Source: Iocasia fonsfrigidae (lineage in GTDB: Bacteria > Bacillota > Halanaerobiia > Halanaerobiales > DTU029). From it: a DNA stretch of 64,000 bases. Each line of letters starts with the position of its first letter. Position 1 is the first letter of the stretch. The position numbers were made by a program, and so were the translations under genes. The notes below the pieces were generated by a model, which saw only the letters and a list, made by a program, of their open reading frames with translations, was not told where the DNA came from and made no database searches. Shown piece by piece: positions 42,556-52,188 of the stretch. The stretch is from assembly GCF_017751145.1 (NCBI RefSeq), contig NZ_CP046640.1:1096137-1160136 (forward strand), read 5' to 3'.

Positions 42556-43068
42556 ATGAAGAGATTATTGGATTCTGTTTGTTATATATCTATTTTACTG
42601 ACAAATTTTATTACTAAAATGCTCCTGTCAGTCATGGTTTCTATCACCTTTATACTGGTAATTTCCAGGTTTATTTTTGCTTATTCCTTCCCCTGGGTTG
42701 AAGAATTAACAAGGTATTTAATGGTATGGCTGGTGCTGTTGGGGGCAGCAGTTGTTTTAAGGACAGATAGACATATTAGTGTTAATTTCTTTAGTGATTA
42801 TTTTTCTAAAACTCTAAAAACCATATTAAATATTATTTTTCAGCTTCTGATTATAGGCTATCTGGTGATACTGACTGTTGTAGGATATAGGGCAGCTAAT
42901 ATGATGTGGATACTCAAATCACCCAGTATGGGTTTTCCCTTATTCTGGGTCTATCTAGCTTTGCCAGTAAGTTCAGTAATGATGATAGTTTATGCCGTCA
43001 ATCAGATTATAGATTATGTTAGTGGTTTAATAAATAAATCAGCAAATAAAGGGGGGTGTGAGGGTTGA
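42556..43068 (+). CDS. dctQ: TRAP transporter small permease
   Basis: 170 residues, four membrane helices, with the DctQ motif WVEELTRYLMVWLVLLGAAVVLR. It partners DctM. AGGAGG precedes the ATG and the stop overlaps the dctM start. Confidence 0.9.
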   Translation: MKRLLDSVCYISILLTNFITKMLLSVMVSITFILVISRFIFAYSFPWVEELTRYLMVWLVLLGAAVVLRTDRHISVNFFSDYFSKTLKTILNIIFQLLIIGYLVILTVVGYRAANMMWILKSPSMGFPLFWVYLALPVSSVMMIVYAVNQIIDYVSGLINKSANKGGCEG

Positions 43069-44354
43069 CTCTTCCTGTATTTATTGGCTTATTTCTTATT
43101 TTGCTCTTTCTGGGATTACCTGTAGGTTTTGTAATGGCAATAAGTTCAGTTATCTATTTTGTTTTTTCTGGTGATGCAAATTTTTTATCAATGCTGCCGG
43201 AGAAACTTTTTAGCGGGCTTAATGTTTATGTTTTAACAGCGATTCCCTTTTTTATGTTAGCCGGAGATATAATGAATGAATCCGGTATTTCCAAAAGACT
43301 AATTAAATTTTCCAACATGGTTGTCGGCAGGTTTCGTGGTGGCCTGGCTCAGGTAAATGTGCTGGCCAGTATAATTTTTGCCGGCATTACAGGTGTTGCT
43401 CTAGGTGATATAGCAGCCTTGGGAAGTGTCTTCATACCAAGTATGGTTAAGGAAGGTTATGATAAGAAGTTTGCTACTGCTGTGACGGCTGCTTCTTCCT
43501 TAGTAGGTCCAATCATTCCTCCAAGTACTATCACTGTTTTATATGCCGCCACGATGAGTACCTCTGTAGGGGCTATGTTTGCCGGGTCAATCATCCCGGG
43601 GGTTTTAATTGGACTCTCTGATATGATAATTGTAAAATTATTGGCTGATAAACGACAATATCCTAAAGTTGAAGTAGAGGTTACACCAACCCGGTTTTTT
43701 ACAGGGCTAAAGGATGCTATTCTGGCGATTATTATGCCCGTTATTATCATTGGTGGAATCTTAACTGGTGTCTTTACCCCGACAGAAGCTGCGGCAGTTT
43801 CAGTTATATATGCCTTATTCGTGGGAATTTTCCTTTTTAAATCAATTGGACGTAAAGAATTATCGGCAACCTTAAAGAAATCAATTTTAGGTTCTGCCAA
43901 GTTATTCTTAATTATCGCCGGGGCATCTATTATTTCCTGGGTTTTTGGTATAGAAAATGTATCAGCTGTGGCTGAACATGTTTTTAAATCAATAACTACA
44001 AATTTCTATCTACTGGTGATTATCATTAACCTATTTTTTATATTCATGGGAATGTGGATGGATGCAGGGGCTTCAATATTACTATTTGCCCCGGTAATAG
44101 CCCCTCTGGCAGTAGATATTGGGCTTCATCCAGTTCAATTCGGTATTATGTTAATTGTCAATTTGAATATTGGTTTATGTACTCCCCCTCTGGGCAATAT
44201 TCTATTTGCAGCAGCAGATATGGCCGAGCTGGATACTGCTACCTTAAGTAAAGAGTTGTTACCTTTTTTGTTGATTAATTTTATTATAATCTTACTGGTG
44301 GGATTTATTCCAGAACTGAGCTTATATATTCCCAGATTGCTGGGTTTAATTTAA
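43065..44354 (+). CDS. dctM: TRAP transporter large permease
   Basis: 429 residues, about twelve membrane segments. Typical DctM stretches: AIPFFMLAGDIMNESGIS, GIALGDIAALGSVFIPSM-like segment, PPSTITVLYAATMSTSVGAMF and NLNIGLCTPPLGN. It uses a sodium or proton gradient to import the acid held by DctP. I keep the TTG at 43065 as start, since GGGGGTGTGAGG lies just before it. It overlaps dctQ by 4 bp. Confidence 0.92.
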   Translation: MTLPVFIGLFLILLFLGLPVGFVMAISSVIYFVFSGDANFLSMLPEKLFSGLNVYVLTAIPFFMLAGDIMNESGISKRLIKFSNMVVGRFRGGLAQVNVLASIIFAGITGVALGDIAALGSVFIPSMVKEGYDKKFATAVTAASSLVGPIIPPSTITVLYAATMSTSVGAMFAGSIIPGVLIGLSDMIIVKLLADKRQYPKVEVEVTPTRFFTGLKDAILAIIMPVIIIGGILTGVFTPTEAAAVSVIYALFVGIFLFKSIGRKELSATLKKSILGSAKLFLIIAGASIISWVFGIENVSAVAEHVFKSITTNFYLLVIIINLFFIFMGMWMDAGASILLFAPVIAPLAVDIGLHPVQFGIMLIVNLNIGLCTPPLGNILFAAADMAELDTATLSKELLPFLLINFIIILLVGFIPELSLYIPRLLGLI

Positions 44355-44368
44355 TGGAGGTGTTTGTT

Positions 44369-45562
44369 TTGAAGATTACCGACCTTTATTGTATCAGATA
44401 TGAAGGAAGTAAAGAAAAGAAGGGAGAGTATTATGAGGAAAGATTGGTCAGACCTGTTGATATATACGAAGAGTTTCGCTCTGCTGACTGGTCTGAGCAG
44501 ACTAATTTGCCTGTAGAGAGGGAAGATAGTTTACTTATTCGTGGTATTTTTCTATATATTGAGACTGATATAGGTATTAAGGGTATTTTTGGTCCTCTCG
44601 ACAAAAGTCCCGCCCTGATTGTTTTGAGTATGAAAGAACTGCTAATAGGGCAGAACCCGCTGGCAACCCAAAAGTTATGGGATTTAATGTACCGCTCTGC
44701 TGTACATGGGCGTAAAGGAATCAGTATGATGGCAATTAGTGCGATTGATTGTGCGTTGTGGGATTTGAAGGGCAAGTACTTTGATCAGCCAGTTTACCGG
44801 CTTTTAGGTGGGCCAGTTAGGGAGAAGTTACCTGTTTATGCTTCAATGTTAGGCTTCTCGCTTGAACCGGAACTGGTGAAAAAAAGAGTAAAAGATTATC
44901 GTGTTCTTGGTTTTGCTGGTCAGAAATGGTTTTTCCGGCATGGGCCTGCTTCCGGGCAAAAAGGTTTTGAAAATAATCTGGAACTTGTCCAGACAGCCAG
45001 GGAAGCTGCTGGTGATAATTATAACTTGATCTTTGATGCCTGGATGGGCTGGGATGTTTCCTATACACTACGGATGATAAAGTCAATTGAAAAATATCAA
45101 CCTCTCTGGCTAGAAGAACCCCTGATGGCTGATAAGCTTGACCGTTTGAAAGAAATAACAGCTAATTCCAGTATAGATATAGCTGGTGGTGAGCATGAGT
45201 ATACCCGCTGGGGGTTTCAGGAGATAATGAAAAAAGGTGCTTTAAATATTATTCAGCCGGATACGATGTGGGCAGGTGGAATTACTGAAATGATGAATAT
45301 CTGTTCACTGGCTTCTGTATATGATATACCTCTGATACCACATGGTGAATCTTTTGCTGCTAACATTCATCTAACTGCTGCCCAATCCCCGGCCCTGGTT
45401 CCGTTAGTAGAATATCTGGTCAAATGGAATGAGGGATGGCAGTATTTTTTGAAAGACCCAATTACTGTTAAAGATGGTTTTGTTAAACTTGACCACAGGC
45501 CTGGTCTGGGTTTAGTTATAGATGATGAAAAGGTTGAAAATGAGGTAAGATTAAAGTATTAG
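44369..45562 (+). CDS. Enolase-superfamily dehydratase, L-rhamnonate dehydratase-like
   Basis: 397 residues of the mandelate racemase/muconate lactonising branch. The metal ligands are D in DAWMGWD, E in WLEEPL and E in GGEHEYTRWGF. The KWFFRHGP stretch and QPDTMWAGGITE with PHGES match L-rhamnonate dehydratases as I remember them. It would remove water from a sugar acid imported by the TRAP system. ATG 44354 has no ribosome site; GGAGG at 44356-44360 fits the TTG at 44369, which starts MKITDLYC. An internal piece (44713-44819) is duplicated at 46773-46879. Confidence 0.82.
   Translation: MKITDLYCIRYEGSKEKKGEYYEERLVRPVDIYEEFRSADWSEQTNLPVEREDSLLIRGIFLYIETDIGIKGIFGPLDKSPALIVLSMKELLIGQNPLATQKLWDLMYRSAVHGRKGISMMAISAIDCALWDLKGKYFDQPVYRLLGGPVREKLPVYASMLGFSLEPELVKKRVKDYRVLGFAGQKWFFRHGPASGQKGFENNLELVQTAREAAGDNYNLIFDAWMGWDVSYTLRMIKSIEKYQPLWLEEPLMADKLDRLKEITANSSIDIAGGEHEYTRWGFQEIMKKGALNIIQPDTMWAGGITEMMNICSLASVYDIPLIPHGESFAANIHLTAAQSPALVPLVEYLVKWNEGWQYFLKDPITVKDGFVKLDHRPGLGLVIDDEKVENEVRLKY
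44713..44819 (+). repeat. Gene fragment duplicated at 46773-46879 (source copy)
   Basis: 107 bp inside the enolase-superfamily gene, matching the other copy with three mismatches and no gap. Confidence 0.9.
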
Positions 45563-45597
45563 TAAAAAAACTATACATATTTATAAAATAATAAATT

Positions 45598-45672
45598 ATC
45601 TCTGCTTTTCAACTGTTATTTTAAGCAACTAATATGTCCAGGTATGAATACAGCTGAAGAGGAGAGATTTTT
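45598..45672 (+). repeat. Leader-like repeat, copy 2
   Basis: Ungapped match to the ABC-F leader at 12304-12378, ending in GAGGAGAGATTTTTT, but no start codon or gene follows. Confidence 0.7.
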
Positions 45673-45684
45673 TACTCATTTATC

Positions 45685-45948
45685 TTAGTCTTCATTTTCC
45701 ATTAGTTGTTTGTGATAAATTTTGGTAGTATTTGACTCGCTTTCTGTTTCGGCTTCTCCTAATTTTTGATATAATTCTAGTAAGACATTTTGTTTTTCAT
45801 AAAGAGCTTGACTTATAACCGGGGCTATATAGATAACAACTATATAACCTTTGCTGTTTTTGGTTAAAAAAACTGGTTGACCTTCTTTATGACATAGTTT
45901 TGAAATTTAGTGATCAACGTCATAATAACAATATATTGTCGGTTTCAA
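45685..45948 (-). pseudogene. Phd/YefM-type antitoxin remnant
   Basis: The minus strand reads ISKLCHKEGQPVFLTKNSKG then YIVV, and later NVLLELYQKLGEAETES, the pattern of Phd/YefM antitoxins. The N-terminal part (KPTIYCYYDVDH) is cut off by an in-frame TAA just before ISKLC. No toxin gene is beside it. A decayed antitoxin. Confidence 0.6.
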
Positions 45949-46060
45949 CCAAAACAAGAGATATCTAAGGTTGCTGAAGTTTAATCATAGTTTAACTGAC
46001 AAATCTGGAAATAGACAAAAAACTGAAAATAAAAAAGAGCATGAGAACGGAGTTGATAAA

Positions 46061-46717
46061 ATGGATGGCAAAAGTAACCGTAAAAGGTCAAATACTAAAA
46101 AATGGAATAATATGTTAACTTATTATAATAACTCAAATGTATGTGTTGTTGTTCTTCATGAAATTTATGGAGTTAATCAACACATAAAGACTATGTGCAA
46201 ATATTTAGCGGATTATGAATTTGATGTTCTTTGTCCAAATTTATTACAGACAGATGATTATTATGATTATACTGATGAAAAAAGTGCCTATCATAATTTT
46301 AAAGAGAAGATAGGATTTTCAGTAGCAGAAAAAAAGATAAAGAAGTTGTTATCTAAAATTAGAGATAAATATAAGTTCATTATATTAGTTGGATTTAGTA
46401 TAGGAGCAACGATAGCCTGGTTGTGTAGTAATGATGAATATATTTGTGATCTTATAATCGGGTATTATGGTTCAAGAATTAGAGATTATACAGAAGTAAC
46501 TCCAAAATGTCCAGTTATGCTATTTTTTCCGAAAAGAGAAAAATCATTTAACATAGATAATTTAATCGAACAGTTAAAAGATAATAGGAGTATTATAGTT
46601 CGTCAATTTCAAGCAGATCATGGATTTAGTGACCCTTATTCAGATAAATACTGCAAAGATTCAGCAAAAAAAGCAGAACAAGAAATGATTGAATTTATAC
46701 AAAACTATATTAATTAA
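46061..46717 (+). CDS. Dienelactone hydrolase-like protein
   Basis: 218 residues, alpha/beta hydrolase fold. VVVLHEIYGVNQHIK is the family's first strand and oxyanion loop, GFSIGATIAW the nucleophile elbow (Ser where dienelactone hydrolase has Cys), and ADHGFSDPYS holds the catalytic His. Substrate unknown. The frame is open from 45971, but CGGAG at 46048 favours the ATG at 46061. It lies between the two leader-repeat copies and may have come in with them. Confidence 0.72.
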   Translation: MDGKSNRKRSNTKKWNNMLTYYNNSNVCVVVLHEIYGVNQHIKTMCKYLADYEFDVLCPNLLQTDDYYDYTDEKSAYHNFKEKIGFSVAEKKIKKLLSKIRDKYKFIILVGFSIGATIAWLCSNDEYICDLIIGYYGSRIRDYTEVTPKCPVMLFFPKREKSFNIDNLIEQLKDNRSIIVRQFQADHGFSDPYSDKYCKDSAKKAEQEMIEFIQNYIN

Positions 46718-46772
46718 TAAAGCAGATACTTAATTATAACTATATGTAGTACATGTAGACAATGTATTTCCA

Positions 46773-46879
46773 TAAAGGAATCAGTATGATGGCAATTAGT
46801 GCGATAGATTGTGCGTTGTGGGATTTGAAGGGCAAGTATTTTGATCAGCCAGTTTACCGGCTTTTAGGTGGGCTAGTTA
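46773..46879 (+). repeat. Duplicated enolase-gene fragment
   Basis: Copy of 44713-44819 (three mismatches). Both ends are abrupt, and its right end abuts leader-repeat copy 3. Confidence 0.9.
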
Positions 46880-46920
46880 TATGTCCTGGTGTGAATACAG
46901 TTGAAGAGGAGAGATTCTTT
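46878..46920 (+). repeat. Leader-like repeat, copy 3
   Basis: ATGTCCTGGTGTGAATACAG then TTGAAGAGGAGAGATTCTTTT, matching copies at 12304 and 45598. No gene follows. Confidence 0.7.
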
Positions 46921-47031
46921 TATTTTATTACTAAATAATAGGACTTTATAATTGACAAACATATAAAAGTTGTAATACAATTTATATAAATTAGTAAAAT
47001 ATTACAATATAATAATTCAGCATCATTTATC

Positions 47032-47060
47032 TTGACTTTTTAAGATTGTTATATTATAAT
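47032..47060 (+). promoter_or_regulatory. metG promoter
   Basis: TTGACT (47032-47037), 17 bp, TATAAT (47055-47060), 25 to 30 bp before the T-box leader. Confidence 0.75.
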
Positions 47061-47084
47061 TTTCAACAAAATAAATAAAAAGTT

Positions 47085-47375
47085 ATATAGCGATGAAAAG
47101 ATAGAGTAAACTGATGTATCTTTTACAGAGAACCCAGTTAGGTGAGAGTGGGTAAAGAAAATTTAGTTGAAAATGGTCTGGGAGCTGTGCATCGAATCCA
47201 ATGTAGGTAGTAGATTGTACCGGTTAATTTGCACCCGTTACAGTGCTAGAGTATAAACATAAATATATGTCGTACTTGAAGAGGTTAATACCGTGAGGTT
47301 ATTAACAAACTGAGGTGGTACCACGGGAATCAAACTCTCGTCCTCTAGTAATATATACTAGGGGGTGAGAGTTTT
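47085..47375 (+). promoter_or_regulatory. T-box riboswitch of metG
   Basis: Stem I is bounded by CGATG (47091-47095) and CATCG (47190-47194). GAGAACCCAGTTAGGTGAGA is the conserved AG-rich apical part. ATG at 47173-47175 sits where the specifier is expected, fitting methionine. The T-box sequence TGAGGTGGTACCACGG is at 47311-47326. The terminator (CTCTCGTCCTCTAGTA opposite TACTAGGGGGTGAGAG, then T) ends at about 47375. Uncharged tRNA-Met would turn on metG. Confidence 0.93.
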
Positions 47376-47425
47376 TTATTTATCTTTTTTAAAATTCTTT
47401 ATTACTTTTGAAAGGGGTATAAAAT

Positions 47426-49060
47426 ATGAGTGTTTTTATCGGTGGTGCCTGGCCTTATGCCAATGGTTCTCTACACTTAGGACATATAGCGAGTTTATTA
47501 CCAGGTGATATACTTGCTAGATATTATAGATTAAAGGGTGAAGATGTTTTATATGTCTCAGGAAGTGATTGTCATGGAACCCCTATTGCCTTGCGGGCCA
47601 ATAATGAAAATATTGCTCCTGAGGATATAACAAATAGATATCATCAGGAATTTAGAGATTGTTTCAGAAAACTTGGATTTACTTATGATTTATACACTAG
47701 AACAGACCAACCTGTTCATTATTCGATAGTACAGAAAATATTTCGTCAGCTTCTGGAAAAAGATTATATCTATAAAAAAGGGATAGAACAGTTATTTTGT
47801 GAAAATTGTAATCAGTATCTCCCTGACCGATATGTAGAAGGTATCTGTCCTATTTGTGGTGCTATTGCCAGAGGTGACCAGTGTGATACATGTTCAAGTT
47901 TAATTGAACCCCTTGAATTGAAAGAAAGAGTTTGTAAATTATGTGGTGGAGAACCAGTCGTGAAAGGGACTGAGCAGTTCTATTTTGCACTAGCGAAATT
48001 TGGAAATCAGTTGAATGATATTTTAGCTAAAAGCCCATCTGAATGGCGTGATAATGCTATTAAATTAACAAAAAGGTATCTGCAGGAAGGGTTAAAAGAT
48101 AGAGCTGTTACCAGAGATTTATCCTGGGGAATAAGTGTACCAATTAAAGAATATGAAGAGAAAAAAATATATGTTTGGATTGAAGCAGTTTTAGGATATT
48201 TGTCAGCTAGTATGCAGTGGGCAGAAGAGACAAATAGTGACTGGCAAAGATACTGGGGAGAAGATGTAACAGCATATTATGTTCATGGTAAGGATAATAT
48301 ACCTTTTCATACACTTATTCTACCTGCATTGCTTTTGGGTATTGGTAATTTACATTTACCCGACAAGATTATTTCAAGTGAGTATTTAACTATAGAAGGA
48401 AGAAAATTATCAACCAGTAAGAATTGGGCAGTATGGGTGCCTTGTATGTTGGAAAGGTATAATCCAGATTCAATTAGGTATTATCTTTCAATTAATGGTC
48501 CAGAAAAAAGGGATTGTAATTTTTCCTGGGAAGAATTCATTAATAGTCATAATGGAGAATTACTTGCTGCCTATGGAAATTTTGTAAATAGGACATTAGT
48601 CTTTGTAGAGAAGTATTATGATTCTAAAGTCCCTGCTTCTAATATTAATTCTGAAATAAAGAGAAGAATAATTGCTTTATATGAACAAGTTGGTAATTTA
48701 ATTGAAAAAGGAGAGTTTAAAGAATCCTTAGAAAGCATATTTTCTTTTATAAGAAGGATGAACAAATATTTTGATGAGGAAAAACCATGGATTAGTGTTA
48801 AAGAAAATATGAGTCTATGTAAAAATACTATTTATACATGTGTACAGAGTATTATTAACCTATCTAATTTACTGAACCCATTTTTGCCTTTTTCATCTCA
48901 AAAGCTCAGAGATATGATGAATTTAGATAAGGCTAAGTGGTCATATATAGAGCTAGAGGCAAAAAGCCCTATCCGGGATATAAAAATATTGTTTAAGAGA
49001 ATAGATAAAGAACGGATTAAAGAAGAAAGACAGAGATTATTAATGAATGGAGTAGAATAA
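47426..49060 (+). CDS. metG: Methionyl-tRNA synthetase
   Basis: 544 residues. Signature [12 protein letters not shown] at the N-terminus, zinc knuckles [24 protein letters not shown] and CKLCGG (four-cysteine double knuckle), and the KMSKS-like loop KLSTSKN. The C-terminal tRNA-binding (EMAP/Trbp-like) domain of many Firmicute MetRS, about 100 residues, is absent. Charges tRNA-Met in the cytosol. Controlled by the T-box leader upstream. Confidence 0.95.
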   Translation: MSVFIGGAWPYANGSLHLGHIASLLPGDILARYYRLKGEDVLYVSGSDCHGTPIALRANNENIAPEDITNRYHQEFRDCFRKLGFTYDLYTRTDQPVHYSIVQKIFRQLLEKDYIYKKGIEQLFCENCNQYLPDRYVEGICPICGAIARGDQCDTCSSLIEPLELKERVCKLCGGEPVVKGTEQFYFALAKFGNQLNDILAKSPSEWRDNAIKLTKRYLQEGLKDRAVTRDLSWGISVPIKEYEEKKIYVWIEAVLGYLSASMQWAEETNSDWQRYWGEDVTAYYVHGKDNIPFHTLILPALLLGIGNLHLPDKIISSEYLTIEGRKLSTSKNWAVWVPCMLERYNPDSIRYYLSINGPEKRDCNFSWEEFINSHNGELLAAYGNFVNRTLVFVEKYYDSKVPASNINSEIKRRIIALYEQVGNLIEKGEFKESLESIFSFIRRMNKYFDEEKPWISVKENMSLCKNTIYTCVQSIINLSNLLNPFLPFSSQKLRDMMNLDKAKWSYIELEAKSPIRDIKILFKRIDKERIKEERQRLLMNGVE

Positions 49061-49417
49061 AAATTGAGTCCTGGGTTAAAGATATTCATATCTTGATGTA
49101 AATACTATTTTTGCTATAACATATTATATATTTGAACAAGCAAATTTATTATTTTTTTGAGAATTATTGATTGCAGTTGAAATTAATTTAGGAAAGGGTT
49201 ATAATTGAAGTGAATTTTCAGGGCAGGGTGAAATTAGTATAGTCATTTTAAGTTCAATTAATTTGTAAAATATAGAACAGTATCGTAATTTATAAAAACC
49301 AGGAATGGCACAGCGAATTATTGCTGTGCCTGCATTATATGTGGTAGTTACACTTTTGTTTAAGTGACTATGATTTATTAGGTAAAAATGAGGAAATCAA
49401 AAACTTAGGAGGAAAAA
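49061..49417. other. Gap after metG
   Basis: AT-rich, no gene. One hairpin, GGCACAGC-8 nt-GCTGTGCC (49307-49330), without a T run. Confidence 0.5.
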
Positions 49418-49870
49418 ATGAGTATTAAATACGTTCATACAAATATTATTGCTCGTGATTGGAAAAAATTATCTCAATTTTATATTAACGTTTTTGATTG
49501 TAAACCTTTATATCCAGAAAGAGACCTTTCAGGTAAATGGATAGATAAGATGACAAATATTAATAATGTTAATATAAAGGGTATACATTTAAGATTACCA
49601 GGTTATGAAAATGGACCAACTTTAGAAATTTTTGAATATAAACCTCAAAAATTAAGGAATAGTGAGAGTGAAATAAATGATCAGGGTTTTGGTCATATAG
49701 CATTTCATGTTGATGCAGTAGATGATGTATTAGAAAAGGTATTACAGAATGGTGGGAAAAAACTGGGTCAAATTATTAAAAAAGATTATAGTGAACTTGG
49801 AATTTTAACAGCAGTGTATGCACAAGATCCAGAGGGGAATTTTATAGAAATACAAAATTGGAGTAAATAG
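49418..49870 (+). CDS. VOC-family protein (lactoylglutathione lyase-like)
   Basis: 150 residues with two paired modules: VHTNIIARDWKKLSQFYINVFDC and GFGHIAFHVDAVDDVLEKVLQNG...YAQDPEGNFIEIQNW. Metal-binding candidates are the first H, an E in LEIFEY, H in GHIAFHV and the final E, as in metal-dependent members. The substrate is unknown. AGGAGG precedes the ATG. Monocistronic. Confidence 0.82.
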   Translation: MSIKYVHTNIIARDWKKLSQFYINVFDCKPLYPERDLSGKWIDKMTNINNVNIKGIHLRLPGYENGPTLEIFEYKPQKLRNSESEINDQGFGHIAFHVDAVDDVLEKVLQNGGKKLGQIIKKDYSELGILTAVYAQDPEGNFIEIQNWSK

Positions 49871-49952
49871 GTTGTTGATGGAAACAGAGGTATATGTAGA
49901 TGAACATAGGATTCGATTTATCTGTAAAAATTGCTCTAGATGATGGGGAAAT

Positions 49953-50070
49953 TTCTCTTAATACCTCAGTTATTAATGTAATCAATATTTGCTAAGTTAC
50001 TTACAAATTCCTTGCAGGAAATTAATGTATTTTATTGAAGTTTATATAATGGTGTAGAAAAACAATATTG
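49953..50070 (+). repeat. GCAGGAAATTAATG repeat, copy 2
   Basis: Matches 39778 in its first half and 52665 in its second (TTGAAGTTTAT, GGTGTAGAAAA). Confidence 0.65.
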
Positions 50071-50098
50071 CAATTTCAAAAAAGTGGGAGTGTTCTTA

Positions 50099-50227
50099 GT
50101 GGATATTACTTTTTGTGGTGGTGCCAGAGAAGTGGGTGCTAGCTGTGCTGTAATTAATACTTATATCTATAATATACTTAATATATCAGAAAAGATTCAA
50201 AATGCTAAATTTTACTATATAATTTGA
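50099..50227 (+). pseudogene. Beta-CASP/MBL-fold hydrolase, N-terminal stump
   Basis: Begins at a GTG after GGGAG and reads VDITFCGGAREVGASCAVIN, the first strands of MBL-fold RNA-processing exonucleases. Unrelated sequence follows and it stops within 43 codons. No metal-binding HxHxDH motif remains, so it is a dead fragment. Confidence 0.5.
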
Positions 50228-50314
50228 ATATCCACAGTTACTTTGGTAGAATATAAATAAGATGTTATGTATCTAAAAAGAGATTCTTAAATATCTCTTG
50301 TGGAGGTTTATTAT

Positions 50315-52087
50315 ATGCAAAACCCATTAAAACAAATACCTATCGGCGTAGATAATTTTAAAGAAATTATTGAAAGAGAAGGATATTTTGTAGATAAAAC
50401 TTTATTTATTAAAGATATTATTGAAAACATAAGTAAAGTAATCCTTCTTACTCGTCCACGTAGGTTTGGAAAAACCTTAAATTTTAGCATGTTGAAATGT
50501 TTTCTGGAGATTCCAGAATGTAGAAAACTTGAAAACGAGGATAAAGATTACTTATATCTATTTGAGAACCTAAAAATATCTGAAGATGAAAGATTCATAA
50601 AAAAGAATTTTGGACAATATCCAGTTCTAAATTTTTCATTTAAGAAGATAAAAGCAAATAATTGGCAGGATGCAGAATATTTATTTAAAGAAGAAATTTC
50701 CAGGGAATATCATCGTCATAGTTATTTATTGGATGATGATATAATAGAATCTTCTGGTATTAGAAAGAAATACGAACGGATTATGAATATGGAAGGACAA
50801 ATTATAGAATATACAGCAGCTATAGCTGATTTAACAAAATATCTTAATAAATATTATTTTAAAAAGCATTACAACAAAAAAGTAATTGTTTTAATTGATG
50901 AATATGATACACCTTTACATTATGCGAAATTAAATGGCTATTATAATGAAATGTTAAATGTTATGCGGGCTTTAATGGTTGATGGTATGAAGAGTAATAA
51001 TAATCTTGAAAAAGCTATTGTTACTGGAATTATGAAAATATCTCAGGAAAGTATTTTTAGCTCTTTTAATAATCCAGAAATAGCTACAGTAAATAGTAAG
51101 TATTGTGCTGACCAATTTGGATTTACTGAGACTGAGGTTTTGGCAATGCTTAAATATTATGGATTAGAGCAATATCAGCAGACTATTCAGGAGTGGTATA
51201 ATGGGTATCTCTTTGGAAATAAGACAGTAATTTATAACCCCTGGAGTATCTTAAGTTTTATTAAAGCAGATGATCATCTTCCTAAAGCTTATTGGATAAA
51301 TACTGGAGATACAACACTGATAAAAAGATGTCTGCAGTTAGATCAAGTTAAGGGTAAAGAATATATCCAGAAACTTTATCAGGGGAAAACTCTGGAAATG
51401 GAAGTGGAAGAGAATATTATTTATGAAGATGTTTTCAACAATGTAGACAAAGCCTTTAGTTACTTACTACATGCCGGGTATTTGAAAGCCAGGCAGAGTG
51501 AGAGGGGAGATGAAAAATTTCTTTTAAGTATACCTAATCGGGAAGTAGCTACAATCTATAAAAACATATTAAAGAACTGGTTTACTGTAGAACAAAAAAC
51601 CAACTTTTTTATTAGTGATATGTTTAAACATCTATTATCAATGGATATAGAAAAATTCGAAAATGATCTAGGTTCATTACTTCTCACAGTAAGTAGTTAT
51701 TATGATACAGCTAGTGTTAATAGACAGATAAAAATGACTGCCAAAAGAGAAGAAACAGAAAGATTTGAAAATTTTTATCATGGTCTTATGCTAGGTCTTA
51801 TGGTGAATATAGTGGATGACTATTATATTGAAAGTAATAAGGAATATGGACTGGGAAGACCGGACATAGTGATTTTGCCCAAAGATATCAATAAAACAGG
51901 ATATATTATGGAATTTAAAAATGTGTTTGTATCGTCAGATAAAAAGGTAGAAGATGCTGCCAGGGAGGCACTAGAGCAGATAGAGGAGAAGAAATATGAA
52001 GAAGGTTTGAAAAAGACAGGAGTTAAAAAGTTTATTAAGATAGGGCTTGGGTTTAAGGGGAAAGAAGTAAAAGTAGAGATAAATTAA
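50315..52087 (+). CDS. AAA-ATPase / PD-(D/E)XK family protein
   Basis: 590 residues of the common family with an N-terminal AAA-ATPase-like domain and C-terminal PD-(D/E)XK nuclease-like domain. The N-terminus has KQIPIGVDNFKEIIE and FVDKT, then RPRRFGKT as a Walker A variant near residue 55; VIVLIDEYDTPLH is the Walker B. The C-terminal GRPDIVILP...YIMEFKNVF carries the D and ExK of a nuclease core. Role unproven; often linked to mobile or defence DNA. GGAGGT fits the ATG at 50315. Confidence 0.83.
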   Translation: MQNPLKQIPIGVDNFKEIIEREGYFVDKTLFIKDIIENISKVILLTRPRRFGKTLNFSMLKCFLEIPECRKLENEDKDYLYLFENLKISEDERFIKKNFGQYPVLNFSFKKIKANNWQDAEYLFKEEISREYHRHSYLLDDDIIESSGIRKKYERIMNMEGQIIEYTAAIADLTKYLNKYYFKKHYNKKVIVLIDEYDTPLHYAKLNGYYNEMLNVMRALMVDGMKSNNNLEKAIVTGIMKISQESIFSSFNNPEIATVNSKYCADQFGFTETEVLAMLKYYGLEQYQQTIQEWYNGYLFGNKTVIYNPWSILSFIKADDHLPKAYWINTGDTTLIKRCLQLDQVKGKEYIQKLYQGKTLEMEVEENIIYEDVFNNVDKAFSYLLHAGYLKARQSERGDEKFLLSIPNREVATIYKNILKNWFTVEQKTNFFISDMFKHLLSMDIEKFENDLGSLLLTVSSYYDTASVNRQIKMTAKREETERFENFYHGLMLGLMVNIVDDYYIESNKEYGLGRPDIVILPKDINKTGYIMEFKNVFVSSDKKVEDAAREALEQIEEKKYEEGLKKTGVKKFIKIGLGFKGKEVKVEIN

Positions 52088-52157
52088 CCAAGTTCAGTAT
52101 AGAAATAAAAAGTTACCTAGCCCTTTCTTTAGTGAAATTATTAATTTGTTTTCTTAT

Positions 52158-52188
52158 AATTCCCGGGAAATTCGGGAGTTTTTTTATT
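52158..52188 (+). terminator. Rho-independent terminator
   Basis: TCCCG and CGGGA arms extended by A/T pairs, 7-nt loop, then T run. Confidence 0.7.

Noticed and set aside
43457-43900. 147-residue minus-strand frame in dctM
   Set aside because: Antisense shadow of a clearly real permease gene.
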